Source: Catenaria anguillulae PL171 (lineage: Eukaryota; Blastocladiomycota; Blastocladiomycetes; Blastocladiales; Catenariaceae). Taken from it: a DNA stretch of 46,419 nucleotides. Under the pieces are notes generated by a model. It was not told the DNA's origin. It did not search any database and worked only from the letters and a program-made list of their open reading frames with translations. Positions 33,359 to 45,430 of this stretch are shown here, in pieces. Location: NCBI GenBank assembly GCA_002102555.1, contig MCFL01000192.1:1-46419 (forward strand), read 5' to 3'. Each line of letters starts with the position of its first letter. Position 1 is the first letter of the stretch. The translations under genes and the position numbers were made by a program.

Positions 33359-34700
33359 ATGTCTCATCATCAAGAACACCTCAACAAACACTCGACCCAC
33401 GCGTTCACCCCACCCTCTACGGCCGCCATCACCGCCAGCATTGGCCCTGCCTCGCCTCACGCTCCTGGTACGCCCGAGCGCGACTCGCTGCGCCTGCACC
33501 GTGCAGGAGAGCTGGTGGCCCGCAAGCGCGATGTGATTGATGCCGAGGCGCACATGTCTGTGTGGGACGCACTCAAGCGTATGCACACAAACGACATTTT
33601 GGCGCTGCCAGTGTACGGCCAGCATGGCCATTGGATTGCTGCGGGCGGAGTGAGTGCGACGAGGGATCCGGGGACAATGGGCGGAAAGCAGCGTAAAGTT
33701 TACATTGGAATCATTAGCGTATGTGCCATCGTCTCGCGTTCAGCATGATAACCACAGAGCGATTTGGTATTTAGCTGCTGACTGACAACCGTCTTCGCAC
33801 TCTCATAGCTGTCCGACATTGGGCGCTGGTTGCTCAACTTTCCGACACCGTGGAAATCGCTCACGGACCTGCGCTCGCTTCTCGACTCGACGCAAATCTC
33901 TGGTCTGATTGGGCAAACCCCCGAGTCTCGGTCGCTTTGGATCGCACCCGGCGACGCTAGCCTCGTCTGTGTGCTCGAGCCTCTGGCCAAGGGTCTCCAC
34001 CGTTGGCTAGTTGAATCCACACCCGATGCCGATGCGACGTTGGTGCCGATTCCGCTCTACTCCTCACAAGATTCACATCACCGCCAGGCTGCGGGAACGG
34101 CGGCCGATGACCGGCCAATGAAGCCCGTTCCTGCCGGATCGACTCTTCACGACTACACATCCACGTTCCGGGTCGCCACACAAACCGACCTCGTCCGCTT
34201 CATCCACGCCAACCGGCCGTCGTTTCCCGCCATCAACAGACTTGCCCAGCAATCGCTCACCAACCTGCTTCCTGTCAATCCCAATGAAACGCAAGCCGGT
34301 GTTGTCTTTGTGACTCAGCGGACGCCGGCACTGGCCGCACTTCAGCTGTTGGCCGCGTCGCTGCTCAATTCACTGGCCGTGACGGACGATTCTACGGGTG
34401 CGCTCGTGGGCCAGTGGACTTGGTCGGTTGTTCGTGATCCAGACACGCTTGTGCGCATTCTTGTGGATCCTGGCGTGGCTGTTGGCCAGCTGGTACCCGA
34501 GCCAGATATGCTCGTGTCGCCCGCAACAAAGGTTGTGAGTGTCACGCCGAGGGATACGCTCGAGGAGGCCATGGACCGGATCGTGTATGCGGGCGCGCAC
34601 CGGGGCGTGGGTCGTGGATGAGGCACGGCGGCCGACCGGGGTGGTGACGTTGACGGATGTACTCAAGGCGTGCTTGATGGTGACGATGCATGAGGATTGA
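33359..34700 (+). CDS. CBS-domain protein (SNF4/SDS23-like) with a frameshift
   Basis: Exons 33359-33718 and 33809-34700 flank a 90-bp intron; the join restores YIGIISLSDIGRWLLNF. CBS-type segments are seen: an N-terminal VIDAEAHMSVWDALKRMHTNDILALPVY and a C-terminal VVSVTPRDTLEEAMDRIVYAGAHR. CBS pairs bind adenine nucleotides, and in fungi such proteins act in nutrient and stress signalling. At 34602-34605 a run of four G breaks the frame. The uninterrupted reading stops at 34621. The frame one base away continues AWVVDEARRPTGVVTLTDVL and ends at 34700, exactly as a CBS domain should. This is a recent one-base change or a sequencing error in a homopolymer. Confidence 0.75.
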
Positions 34701-34841
34701 TGTCGGCGCTTGGATGGACGCATGAATGAAGTTTTGGGTTTCCCGTTGTGGGAAAGCAGAGATTTTGTTGCCGATTTTGAATTTAGCCAAGCGTGCCTTG
34801 TAGTATCAAATACGTTTGTCTCGCCACACACAGTGCTTCAA

Positions 34842-35371
34842 CTACTCTCGGCCAACAAAGTCCAGGTTGTAGACCGTCACCCGCCCATAGAAATCCGAAC
34901 TGCTTGGAAACACAAGTTTGATCCTCGACACCCGCTGGCCACGCAAGTCTTGAGGCACCTCAAACACTTGAGCCGCATTGGAATCCTCTGGATGCGCCGT
35001 CCAAAAAGGTGCCAGTGTCGTTGTACCGTCGCTACCCGCATTGGCGAGCACTTGGCACGGGGAGCCGACAAACCCGCCCTGGAATGTCAGGTGGATTGCG
35101 TCGACATGGACCGAGCGGCCGAAATCAACGACGATGAATTGCGGTGAGCCTTGGTCCGAGTTCCAGCAGGTCTCAACGGACCGGTCGGTGAGGTGCTGCT
35201 TGCCGTAGTTGGCGTTATCCTTGTTTAGGACTGACGATACTCTGTGCAGGTCGACAAGGAAGCGTGAGTGGAGTCAGGTTCCATTGCGGAGGGGGTGAGG
35301 GAAATGACTTACTTGATGCGGACGGCGTCGTGGGACAGCAGCGATACGGGTCCTGGATTGCTTTCACTCAT
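34842..35371 (-). CDS. NR2C2AP: NR2C2AP-like galactose-binding-fold protein
   Basis: Exons 35313-35371 and 34842-35241 flank a 71-bp intron (GTAAGT...TGCAG) and give 152 residues. The join reads A-V-R-I-K-V-S-S-V-L-N-K-D. It continues QHLTDRSVETCWNSDQGSPQ, LTFQGGFVGSPCQVL and SSSDFYGRVTVYNLDFVG. These follow human nuclear receptor 2C2-associated protein (RVSSVLNRN, ETCWNSDQGPSQWV, FQGGFSS, ATDFFGRVVIYHLRVLG). The fold is a small F5/8C-like beta sandwich. The human protein was named for binding a nuclear receptor, but fungi lack those receptors, so the ancestral role must be something else and is unknown to me. Confidence 0.85.
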
Positions 35372-35569
35372 TCTTGAAGATTGTGGTGGCATCTTTGTCG
35401 GCTCGGCCCTCGAGCTCACCGGCGGCAGCGGCCGGGTGGCCACTGAGGTGTTGCTCAGGGTCACCAACACGTGAGCGCAGCCGTTCGTATTGGCTTGAAA
35501 TGACATGCCCGTGACAGCAATGAAGACCATGACACCTGCAGCAATCTCATCTCGACCACTGCCCTCGAC

Positions 35570-38500
35570 ATGAGCTCGCCCGACCTTCCCTTTGCCGCCG
35601 CATCCGCCGCCCAAGACCAACACACAGACCCGAACTCACCACCCAAACTGGCAAATCGGGGCAATTCCACCGGCCATCAGCATCATGGGAAACACCGCCA
35701 CGGCCAACACCGCAACAGCAGCGATATTGAGCTTGGTTCTCCCGACCCGTCCGCCATCGACAGCTTCGGGATTGGCATTGGGGCACCAGCGGTCGGCTTT
35801 CCGGACGATGGTGTTGGTGTCGCTGGCGATCATCAAGACGACAGTGTCAATGTCGATGATGGATCACAGGTTCGGCTGACCACGGCGGCGCACCATGTGA
35901 CCAACAGCGGCAGCACCAGCAGCAGCGACCCGCTCGATCAGCACCATCAACATCCGCCCCAGGCCGACACGGAAGCCGTTCCGTTGCGGCCAATCTTGAA
36001 AACGGGCAAAAACAAGCGCCAACTGTCGACGAGCTTTCCCCATTTCTGGATCTACCTCATCATCTATTCCTTTGCTCAACAACAATGCCAGTGCCAACGT
36101 GGCAGGCAGCGCAAGCACCGAAGCCATCGCAGCGACCAATCCCTTGTCCAGCGGCAACATGTCACGGTCTGTTTCGCGGTCGGGGACCATGTCACATGTC
36201 GGATCTGTTCCCGCTACAGTCAACCAGGACGTTGCTGGGGACCAAGGCGCGGCAGATGTGGTCAACAATAACGACTTTGGTGTGATTGAGATTGATCATC
36301 GACGAAATGTTGTCTTGTACCATGGGACGAGGCTGTCGAGTCACCGCATGATATTCTCTTGGCGCCTGAGCCCACAGATGCGAGGCTGGGGTCGAGGCAC
36401 CCGGGATTGTCGAGTGATGAAGCGTCAAGGTACGTTGTCATTGCTTGTTGTTGGCCGTGCCAAGATGAACGTCATCTCACTGACTGGGAGTGTCCTGTTT
36501 CAGACGGCTTTCTCATGCGGCGGAACTCGCATTGGATACAGTCACGGACCGAGTGTGGTCGACAGTTCCATGTACGATCTGATATGGTGGTTCCCATCAT
36601 CACGCACCATCCTGGCATCTCCTAACATTGTCCAATGTGTTTACTAGCATGGAAACCTTCATCTTTCGCATCGACCTCCTCATTACACTCATGCACATTG
36701 CCACTCTGGTCATTGGCCTGGCCGTTGGAGATCAGCCCTACTCGCAAGACCCTCAACCACTCGTGCTCACGGGTCGCATTGTCGAGCTCGCCATCCTCGT
36801 CGCACTGGTTGCCTGGAACGCGCTCCTCTTTTATGCGCAAGTCGAAGCACCTGCACGCCAAGTGCTCGCGCGTGCGAAAAACGCCATTGAGCTCCTTTCG
36901 CGGGCGGGTCTCAATACGGTGCAGGAAATCAAAATTCCGTCAGTGCCGTCGGCACCCATTGTCAAAGTGATTCGTGATGGCGTGATTCGGTCGCTGCCGG
37001 CCGTGCTGTTGGTGGAAGGGGACATTGTCGAGTTGCATTACGGCGACATTGCGCCTGCAGGCGCGCGGTACGTGTATGGTGACCAAGCCGCCGCCGTCCA
37101 CTGCGGCTGCACCGAATGGTGGGCGGCCAGAGTACAAGCTTGAAGGTGGACAAGGATTTCGACCCACTCTGTTTGGCCTACCGCCATCACCCTTGATGCA
37201 ACTCGAATCGCAGCTCAACCCACGGCCGGGTTCCAATTCGAGCTGGTCGACCACACCCGTTATTGCCGTGCTCAACACGCTTGTCGCCACCCGGCCAAAG
37301 ACGGTCATGACGCGCCAACTGCTGCGGCTCCAATCTGTCCTCAACCGCATTTTGTGCCTTCTGTACGTGCTCAGCCTCGCAGCCGCACTTACTCGATTAC
37401 CTGGCCCTCAAGCACACAACTTTCATTCAAGCCTTCTTGTGGGCCCACGACATTGTACTCCCTCTCATTCCACTACTCATGCCCACCATGTACCTTGCCT
37501 TCCGGTCATTTTCCAACGCCCACATTGCCGTCCTCTGGCAAGAGCTGCAAACGTCAAAGACCGACTATGAGGATGTCGACCAGGACGAATTTTGACGTGG
37601 AGGCGCCGCCGCCCACAAAGGACGTGACGCTGGCCAAATTCGACGTGCTCACGCAAGCGCTGCGCATCGACACGTCTGACCTGACGGGAGTCACTTGGAT
37701 CCATCACGGTGCTGTGCTTTGTGGATCGCGAGGGCACACTCACCGAAGCGTTTTCCCTCGGTGGACCAAATCTGGCTGCCCAACGCCGTGCTCGATGTGT
37801 CTGCGGGGTCCGACGGTAGGTACATCTTTGAGGACCGCGATTGGATGGATCACATGCCGTTGCTCAAGCCGCTCGGGCTGGCGTGGATGACGCTGACGCA
37901 TTGCGATTTGCGAAAGGTCGAGCCGCATCGCCAACTTGTGCGGCTTGCATATTCATGCGCATACAAAGGCCAGTCGCCAGACGTGCTTGTGTCCGCTCGC
38001 GAGGCAGTTGGGTTTTATGGGCAAGCCTGACGCTCTGGTGCCCGTGCGCGAGGTGATTGCATTTGCGCCGTACCATGCGAGTTTGGAGACTAGAGGCACG
38101 GGTGGCAGCGGGCCGGGCACGGGGGAGGGCGAGGAGGGTGGGCGGGCCGATGGGTGGGAGGGTGGTGCGGGTATGGGTGCGGCGGCGGCTGCAGTCAGCA
38201 GAAGTGGGGATGTGAGTGAAGTGGCGGAGCAGCACGTGCATTTGCTGAGTCCCAGCAGTGGCGGAGGTGGCATGGGTGCGGCATCCAGCATGTTGTCGAC
38301 GAATGCACGGTCCATGTCTCGCTCTCGCGCTGAGGCGCAAGGGAACCACGGCGTCGCGAACGGGAGTGCAAGCGGTGCCGCAGTCGGTGGGGCCGGGTCG
38401 AGCAGTTCGACTGGCGGCGGCGGCGAATGCACCAGCGTCAATGGTGGTACAGATGTCATTATTGAAGAGTATGACCCATACCATGCGCCCGCGGATCCAT

Positions 38501-40533
38501 CAGGCAACATTGTTCTCAACCTGCCCGATTACGAGTTTGAGGTTCCATTTGTTCACTCTGTCGTGCTGCGTGACACGCGCTCTGGGTTCCACCAGCTCAT
38601 GTCGGTCGGAAGCGTTGCGAGTGTCTTGGACGTGTGCACCGACGCATGGCTTGGATCCGATCTTGCGCCGCTGACGGACGAGCAGGAAGCTGGCCTTGGT
38701 CGAGTGGTATTGGAAACGACCATGAACGACCACCAGGTGCTGGCGTATGCGTACAAGCCCATCTTGGATCCGATCACGTGCTTGCCCGAGGACGACAGGG
38801 ACGAGGCTTTTGTGTACATTGAGCTGCCGCATCCCGCCAATGCAAGTCGCGACGTTGCTCCAACAAGTCGACCGCTTTCGTCGTCGCCAATGCCGCCGCG
38901 AAAGACGGACTCACCAGAGCCCGTGGAATCACCAAACTCTCATGTCGTCGTCACCACCGCCGCCATTATACCATCAGCATTCATCGTCGTCGTCGTCATC
39001 ATCATCCAAACCTCAGCACCATCCTGGGACAACTTGAAGCAGTTCCCGAAAAGGGCCCCACCAGGCATTGCCGCCACCGCAACAGCCAATTCGTCGTCGT
39101 CGTCCTCGGATCCGCCACTCACTGGCACTCGCCCTCGTCGCCGTAGTCAACTGACCCGGCCCATCAATTGCCGTCCACGCCTTGACCCCAGAACCAAATC
39201 TTTCTTGGGCTCGTTGCGTTCGCTCATGAGCCCAAAGAGGACGTGTGCGATGCTGTTGAAGACGTGGCCCTGGCAGGCATCCGCTTTGTCTACTTCTCGC
39301 CCACCAACGAGCGGCAAACTAAGGCGTTTGGCGGCGGCTCGGCCTCGATACCGACTGGAACTCGTGCATCTTGCTCAGCAAGCCCACGGACCCTCACGCA
39401 TCGCCAACGTACATGGAGCGCACAGACATCAAGGCACGGCTGCCGCGCGGCGTCGAGGCGATTCGCGAGCATTTACGCGACGTGGACGACATTCCGCTGC
39501 ACGTGAGCTTGTTTGCCGAGAGTTCGCCGCCGACGGTTGCAGGCATGCTGCGCGTGTTCCAGGAACATGGCGAAGTCGTGTGTGCCATGGGCTCGACTCT
39601 GAATCCGGCAAACGCAGAGATCTTTTGCTGTGCAGATCTGGCTGTCGGCGTCGAGCCCGTGCACATCAAGCATCAGAACCAGTATGCCGCCGGGCATGTC
39701 CCGCCGCTTGCACTCGGGTCGACGCTCGTGTCGTTGCCGTGCCCGCTCGTCATGCATCCGGGACACGTCGCTGTATGCGCTGACTCAGCTGGCCAGGGGA
39801 GGCCAGGCGGTTGTGTCGGGCGGCAAGGCAGGCGTTCATGCTGGTGGCAGCCACGTGCGGGTTGGTGGCCATGGTGCAATTGTTTACGGTCGTGTCGCTG
39901 CTTCCCGTTTGGCGTGGGTGGATTCTCATGTGGCTCGTGTGGGTGGCGCTGCCGCTGGTCGCAGTCACGTATGCGTCCAACGTGCACGAGGCGGATACCA
40001 TGAAGGAGTTTACCGAGCGCAACCTGGATCACGTCAAGGATTTGCCGCGGTTCCTACGGTACTTTGTGTGGCGATTCCTGTTGCCCTGCGTGCTCACCGT
40101 GTGGCTCTATGGTGTGGCCCTGTCCATGACGCTGCCCTCGGGCGCACCTTGGACCAACGTGTTTATTTCGCAGGCATCGCTCGAGGCCGAGATTGTTGGC
40201 GGCACGTGCGTGGCCGTGTTTTTGCTGTTTGCGTCGCTTACCATGCTGCACCGAACGCTGCCGTTTTGGGAGTACCGGCCGTTACAAAACAAGTTTTATT
40301 GCGCGCTGGTCGTGGTCATGCTCGCGGTGCATTTCGGGATTGCGTTTGCCGTTGCAACACCCTTGATTGTCAAGCTGCCATGGCACTTTCATGCCGTGTT
40401 TTTCGGGAGCTTGCCGATGCAGGTGGCAATTCATGAGCAGGTGAAAAAGTGGGATCGCAGGCAGTGGTTGAGGTTCCAGAAGCGGAGCAAGCTCGAGTTT
40501 AACACTCGATTGGGGATGCACTCACCGATTTGA
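35570..40533 (+). CDS. TMEM94-like P-type ATPase homologue, frame broken in many places
   Basis: The homology runs in the order of animal TMEM94: an actuator-like VIRDGVIRSLPAVLLVEGD and VELHYGDIAPAGARYV (near 36965-37070), FVDREGTLT at about 37718-37744 where DKTGTLT stands in P-ATPases, LKPLGL, NQIFLGLVAF, IRFVYFSPTNE, RLPRGVEAIREHL, GEVVCAMGSTLN, a set of C-terminal membrane helices, and the end FQKRSKLEFNTRLGMHSPI, which closely follows human YQKRQKLQFETKLGMNSPF. TMEM94 is an endoplasmic-reticulum P-ATPase relative linked to Mg2+ transport. Besides possible introns (for example GTACGTTG near 36431), the conserved parts change frame at eight or more places with no room for an intron, such as TTTT near 37600 and CCCC near 36037. 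Either the sequence is poor here or the gene was lost recently. The start is uncertain. Confidence 0.72.
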
Positions 40534-40906
40534 TCCGCGCAAGATGATGCCTGGATGGCGTTGTGTAAGTTAGTTTGTAGTCGCTTGGTATCTCAGTCAA
40601 CTACCCCACTATTGTTGTCGCTGCAATTGATTGATGTTGACAATTATAGAGACTTCGATGATTTCCCATTCTCCTCCAATGTCTGAATCTCCGCCGCGGA
40701 CATTCAGTCTCACTCGCACTCAAATTGGTCTCACTTTTGTTTTCGAGACAAAGTGTCACCACTCCGCCAATCCTTCAAGTCAAGTGCCCTCCCTCTCCCT
40801 CAGGCTCTTTGCATTTGCATTTGGCATTTACCCACTTCCGTCCCACTCCCCCGTTACCAACAAGCGCTGCTGAGTCACCGAACAAGCACCATCCGTCAAC
40901 ATTACC
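40534..40906. other. Spacer before the CsbD-like gene
   Basis: It is T- and C-rich toward the ATG at 40907, as in a fungal promoter and 5' UTR. No gene is seen. Confidence 0.4.
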
Positions 40907-42028
40907 ATGTACTCGACCGGCGAATACTTTCCCGACCGCACTCTGGTCCACAAGAACACAATCTACGTGCCCAACCCAGCTGGCACTATCCTTCACGAGT
41001 CCCGTGCGCGCACGCCCTCGACCGCCGTCGTGTACGACCCCGCCATCCCAACTGCAGGCACAGCCACGGCCACGGCCACACGCACCACCCACACAAGCAC
41101 CACGACCGACCCCGACAGCCATGACCACGTGGACCAACATGCTCGTGCCGGACGCAAAAAGCGCCTGTCACCCGAGGAGCTGCGCGCCATTCACGATCTC
41201 GGATACGCCCGCGGCGTCGATGTGTACCAAGAGTCGCCCATTGACGAGTTTGCACTGACGCGGCCAAAGGGCATGCATGGCAGGATGCGCAAGATGTCGG
41301 GCAAGACCAAGGTACTATTGATTTGCCGACCTGTTGTTTAAATCCAATCACGAACCCATTACTCACTACCTGCGACTCGGCCCATGTCTTCCCACGCAAT
41401 CAAAAAACAGAAAGTCCTCGGAAGTGTCACGGGCAATCCGCTCCGGCAAGCCGTCGGCGAAGAACAAGCCGCCATGGGCGAGGCCGAGGTTGAAGCTGCA
41501 CGCGAATACAAGCGACATCAACGCGAGCTTATGCGCGCACATGCCGCGGGTGTCTCACCCGGTGTCGCATACGGCGGCGAGTACGAGCGATATGGATCTG
41601 CGGGTACTGGGCGCATGATTGAGCCAGGATACGCGGGTGCGGGATACAGTGGGCGGACTGCAGATTTCGCAACGGATCGAACCATTGCTTACTCGGAGTT
41701 TCCGAGGCGCGGCATCGAGCATCACACGGGTACAAGCGGGCGGTATGCACCGGTGCAAGCTGGGTATACATCGACAGGTATGCCGGGGGTGAGGGCGGCA
41801 CCTATGACTCAGGGTGAGGTGGTTTACCATGAAGAATACCTCGAGGAAAGGCGCGTGAACGCTGGTGATGTCGGAGTTTCGCGTCGTGGTCGCCATCGGC
41901 GCCATGATGTGAAGAGGCGGAACAGTCACAGGGATAGGGGAGACTATGGCGGATTTGAGGAACAAGGCTACTCTGGCGGGGCCGCGGGATTGAGCAGCGG
42001 ATCGAGGCGGATACAAGTGTACTTGTGA
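40907..42028 (+). CDS. CsbD-like stress or DNA-binding-type protein
   Basis: Exons 40907-41311 and 41411-42028 flank a 99-bp intron and give 340 residues. The join reads R-K-M-S-G-K-T-K-K-V-L-G-S-V-T-G-N-P. With the following Q-A-V-G-E-E-Q-A-A-M-G-E-A-E-V, it resembles the CsbD motif (GK-x-K-x-x-x-GKVTGN) found in bacterial stress proteins and in fungal Hmp1-type proteins that bind cruciform DNA. The N-terminal part has a Thr/Ala-rich linker and RKKRLSPEELRAIHDLGYARG. The tail is rich in Gly, Tyr and Arg (YAGAGYSG, RRGRHRRH). The family call is by motif likeness only. It could be a stress-response protein. Confidence 0.5.
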
Positions 42029-43030
42029 AGACCAAGCTTCGTCGTAGGCGAGATCCCCCTCATGGTGGCTGTCAAGTTTGAAGTGAGTCCCATTTCCCAC
42101 ATCCCCACAAGCCTCAAAGCCAACGCGTTTTATTGCCTGTTGTACCCACCTTTCACCATTCCGGCTCTGATGTCGAGCCAGAGGCTCCGATGCCGTCTGA
42201 AAATCGGTATGCAATAATCCATCATTTCTTCTCAAACTTTCTTTATGGAACAAATGAGATGGCGACTCCTGCCTCCTGGTGACCAGTTTCGAGTGACTCA
42301 TTATGCAGGATCAATTGAGTATCTAATTTCCACATGAGCCATGTCAATCGATTACCACTTTCCATACCTAGCGAGGCAGAGCGCCCCTCGCAATGCCGCT
42401 CTCACTTCGATGTACCACACGCCGGTGCTTCCTCTCATCCCCAGATACGTCCAGCTCCCGCTGGCCGGCATCTGCGGTTGCGCGTTATGATCACGTCTCA
42501 CTTCAACCGGATCCCATCCCATGGTCTGGTCTTGGACTCATGCAGCGGGCCACCAAACAACGCTGCCACCCATAACCTGTTTACCTCCGTTGCCGCCGCC
42601 CTCGAATCGCTGCCCGTGTCAACGCTGTCGCACGACTTCCTGCGGCAGGTGTGTTCACCTTTTACGTGTGGTTTCGCAAAATGTAAAGCTGGCCCTTATC
42701 GTCGTGCTCTATCTCTTGGTTCGCCGATGTTGACCGAAAGACATCTTGTGCATCGATGCATGTGTTGCATCGATTTCCATCGTCTTGAAGTTGGTATTTG
42801 TATTCAATACTGCCGCCTCGTTACTCATGCAAACCTGTGAATATATATGCCTCGATTCGTGCACTGGTCTCGTGTCGCGAAGCGAACACCTGGCGAACAC
42901 ACGCCATCCTTGGCAGTCGTTTTCTGTCATTAAAAATCAACACTCCCATGAATACCATCCTTGTCAACTAAACGCACTTACAGCAATCCGAGCTGCCCAG
43001 CCACCTCACCCCCCCTCCCTAGCCGTTGTC
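42029..43030. other. Intergenic region, one possible small gene unresolved
   Basis: No supported gene. In the plus frame ending at about 42685, a short reading AVARLPAAGVFTFYVWFRKM then stop looks like the end of a small one-TM protein. Upstream in that frame there is a stop, and I could not find a join to the ATG near 42539. It is left unassigned. Confidence 0.35.
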
Positions 43031-44021
43031 ATGACCGTCCAACCCACGCTCACGAAACTCACGGCAGCCGTTGGCCGCCAACTGGCTCAGCCACGACCCG
43101 CGGCAGTGGCGGCTACACGAGGTTTGCCTCAAGTACGGCTGCCGGCGAGCCGACGGCCAATGCACTTCTACGCCACTCGGCCTGCATCCGTCCAATCGTC
43201 CCCAACGCCTGACCAGGCGGCACGATCGCCCGAGGCCGATTCCCGTCGTTTCGTCTCGACACTTCCGGGCATGGACCCAACGTCTACCACAGCAGACCAA
43301 GACCCCATCATCAACCTGTCCTTTACCACCCTCGCCTCGCTTTTCGTGACCTCAACACTCGGCCTCGTCCTCGGTTCGCTCGCGGCCATTGGCCTGTCGC
43401 ACGCCCTGGAAGCCACGGGCGTGTTTGCGTACGTGGATGAGGATGAGGAAGGCGACAATGACGCGGACGAAGGCGCCATTGACGACGGGAATGCCAATGT
43501 GGTCATTGGCAATGTCGACTTGACGTTTGCGGCCAACGAGGTGGCCAATGTTGGCAAGGGTGGTGAGGAGGCCGAGGAGGCACCGTTGGTGGGGGTCATG
43601 GCCAGACGACTGGCGCTCGAGGCAACGGGCGACTTGAGTCTGGGGGTGACTGTGAATTTGCACCGCTGGGATCGTACGTTGGAAGCCTTGTTTCCGTCAT
43701 GTGACGTGCAAGGAAACTAAATATCATCGATATTTTCTGTGAACAGCCGCTGCACGCGCATTCCAGCTCATGCAGCTCAAGTCATTCCTGCACGCCCTCG
43801 ACGATGCCCTGCACACAACCCAGCCCGACGGATCGCAGGTGCCTGTGGTTCTGGACGAGGACACGGCCAAGGAGGTGGCCGCCGTCAGGGCGTTTGCGGT
43901 CGCAAGTGTGGCGCGAATCGAGGCCAGGTTGAAGTCTGAGCTGGTTGCCCGGCCGCCGGATGCGGTCGACGCCGAAGCTGAGGGAGCGGCGGAGGCACCG
44001 ACCAGTGGCAAGGGCAAGTGA
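43031..44021 (+). CDS. Mitochondrial-type one-pass membrane protein, unknown family
   Basis: Exons 43031-43673 and 43747-44021 flank a 73-bp intron (GTACGT...GAACAG) and give 305 residues. The join reads L-H-R-W-D-P-A-A-R-A-F-Q-L-M. The first 60 residues are rich in Arg, Ala, Ser and Thr with no acids (MTVQPTLTKLTAAVGRQLAQ), as in a mitochondrial presequence. One membrane helix follows (LFVTSTLGLVLGSLAAIGLS), then an acidic loop (DEDEEGDNDADEG) and a helical C-terminal part (FQLMQLKSFLHALDDALHTT). It is likely an inner-membrane protein with its larger part on one side. I do not recognise a family. Confidence 0.65.
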
Positions 44022-44433
44022 TCGCTGATAGAATCGACTTTGTTTGGTTGCGTATTGACCAGACATACGCTCATTGACGACCCCGTATGTTCTATTTTCT
44101 CATCAATACATGTTGTGGCGAAGGGAATGCGAAAATGAAAGTGTATTTGGTGTATTGAATCTACTGGAGATGGGAATCAAGCGTAAATGCAGATGGCCAC
44201 TAGCGATGCATTCCAGCTTTCAACATCTCGAAATCCAAGAAAAAACAAAAGGGAAAACCAACAAAGCAAGCAAAAAAGGAAAAAAGAGGGATGATGAAAG
44301 AGACTGAGATGTACTCAGCAAAGTGGAGAAGCGAATGAAACAAATTCCAAATTACGGGCGAGAGAGATGCAAACCAACAAAAGCTACAGAGCCGTCACCT
44401 ACCTGGATTCGCACACACACCCCACCACGCCAT
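44022..44433. other. Convergent 3' spacer
   Basis: It lies between the 3' ends of the mitochondrial-type gene (+) and Sec14 (-). It is A-rich near 44235-44345 and holds no gene. Confidence 0.45.
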
Positions 44434-45430
44434 TTATGAGCTGGCGGCGGCGGTTCCATTTACCTTCAATTCAGCCTGCAACTTTTCCACGAGCGCCGTG
44501 TTCCTCTTGAGCGCGTCCTCCTTCTCCTTTGCAATCAGTGCCGGATCCACCGTGGTCCAGGGGCCCAAGTCCATCACGTCACACCCTTGCGGGCACTTGC
44601 ACTTGCCACCCAAACGCTCGGGCAAGCTGTCCTCGTCAATGTACTCGAGCAACGACTTTTTGTACGATGAGCCCAAAATGTGGATCTTCTTGACGGTGAC
44701 TTCGTCAAGGAAGGGCTTGATGAGCGACCACACGGACGAGAAGAGCATGGGCGCGTTGATGATGAACATGGTGCCGAGTTGTTCTGGATAGTAATCTTGA
44801 CCGATTTGCGCAATTTGCTTGACGAACGAGGCCACCTAAAACAAAAAGTAACGGTTAGAGTGAGTGACAAATAAAAAGAGGTTCCATTAACGAAAGACGC
44901 ACCTGAGAGAAGGACATGAGGGACACGCCCGCCAAATCAATGATGGTGCACGACTGCTCAATATGCTGGCCGGCCTTCAAGGAGCAAGCAGGGAACCGGA
45001 AATCGAGCGACCGCTCGTATTCAAAGATCAGCTTTTGTTGCATGCGCTCCATGGAGGTGATGGTGGTGATCTTCTTGATGTCAATGTTGCCCAAATGCTC
45101 AATGTAAATCGGGCGGCCAAGCTTGTCAATCTTGTGGTAGTACTGCGGGTACAGGGCGCGGATCTGGTCGCCCTCAGGGAACTGGAACGTGCGAGCAAGC
45201 TCCTCGACCTTGTCCTTTTCACGCCACGCTTCACAGTTGAGCAGCATGGTCTTTGCGAGCGGCACGTTGAACTTGCGGGCGCGCAAGAAACGAAGCAGCA
45301 AGTGCTCGTCGTGGTGCGTCGGGCGGAATTTGTTTTCGGCAACCAACTCGCGTTGGAGTTGCAAGAGGGCTTCTTGCTGGGCGTCGGTCAAGTGGCCGAG
45401 GCGGCCAGCAGTTGGGTGTTCGATGGGCAT
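44434..45430 (-). CDS. SEC14: Sec14-type phosphatidylinositol transfer protein
   Basis: Exons 44903-45430 and 44434-44835 flank a 67-bp intron (GTGCGT...TTTTAG) and give 309 residues, close to yeast Sec14 (304). The CRAL-TRIO-N part has LLRFLRARKFNVPLAKTML. The lipid-binding domain has KIDKLGRPIYIEHLG, CTIIDLAGVSLMSFSQ, QIGQDYYPEQLGTMFIINAP, VKKIHILG and LPERLGGKC. Sec14 exchanges phosphatidylinositol and phosphatidylcholine and supports Golgi phosphoinositide synthesis and secretion. The start MPIEHPTAGRLGHLT fits the family length. Confidence 0.95.
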
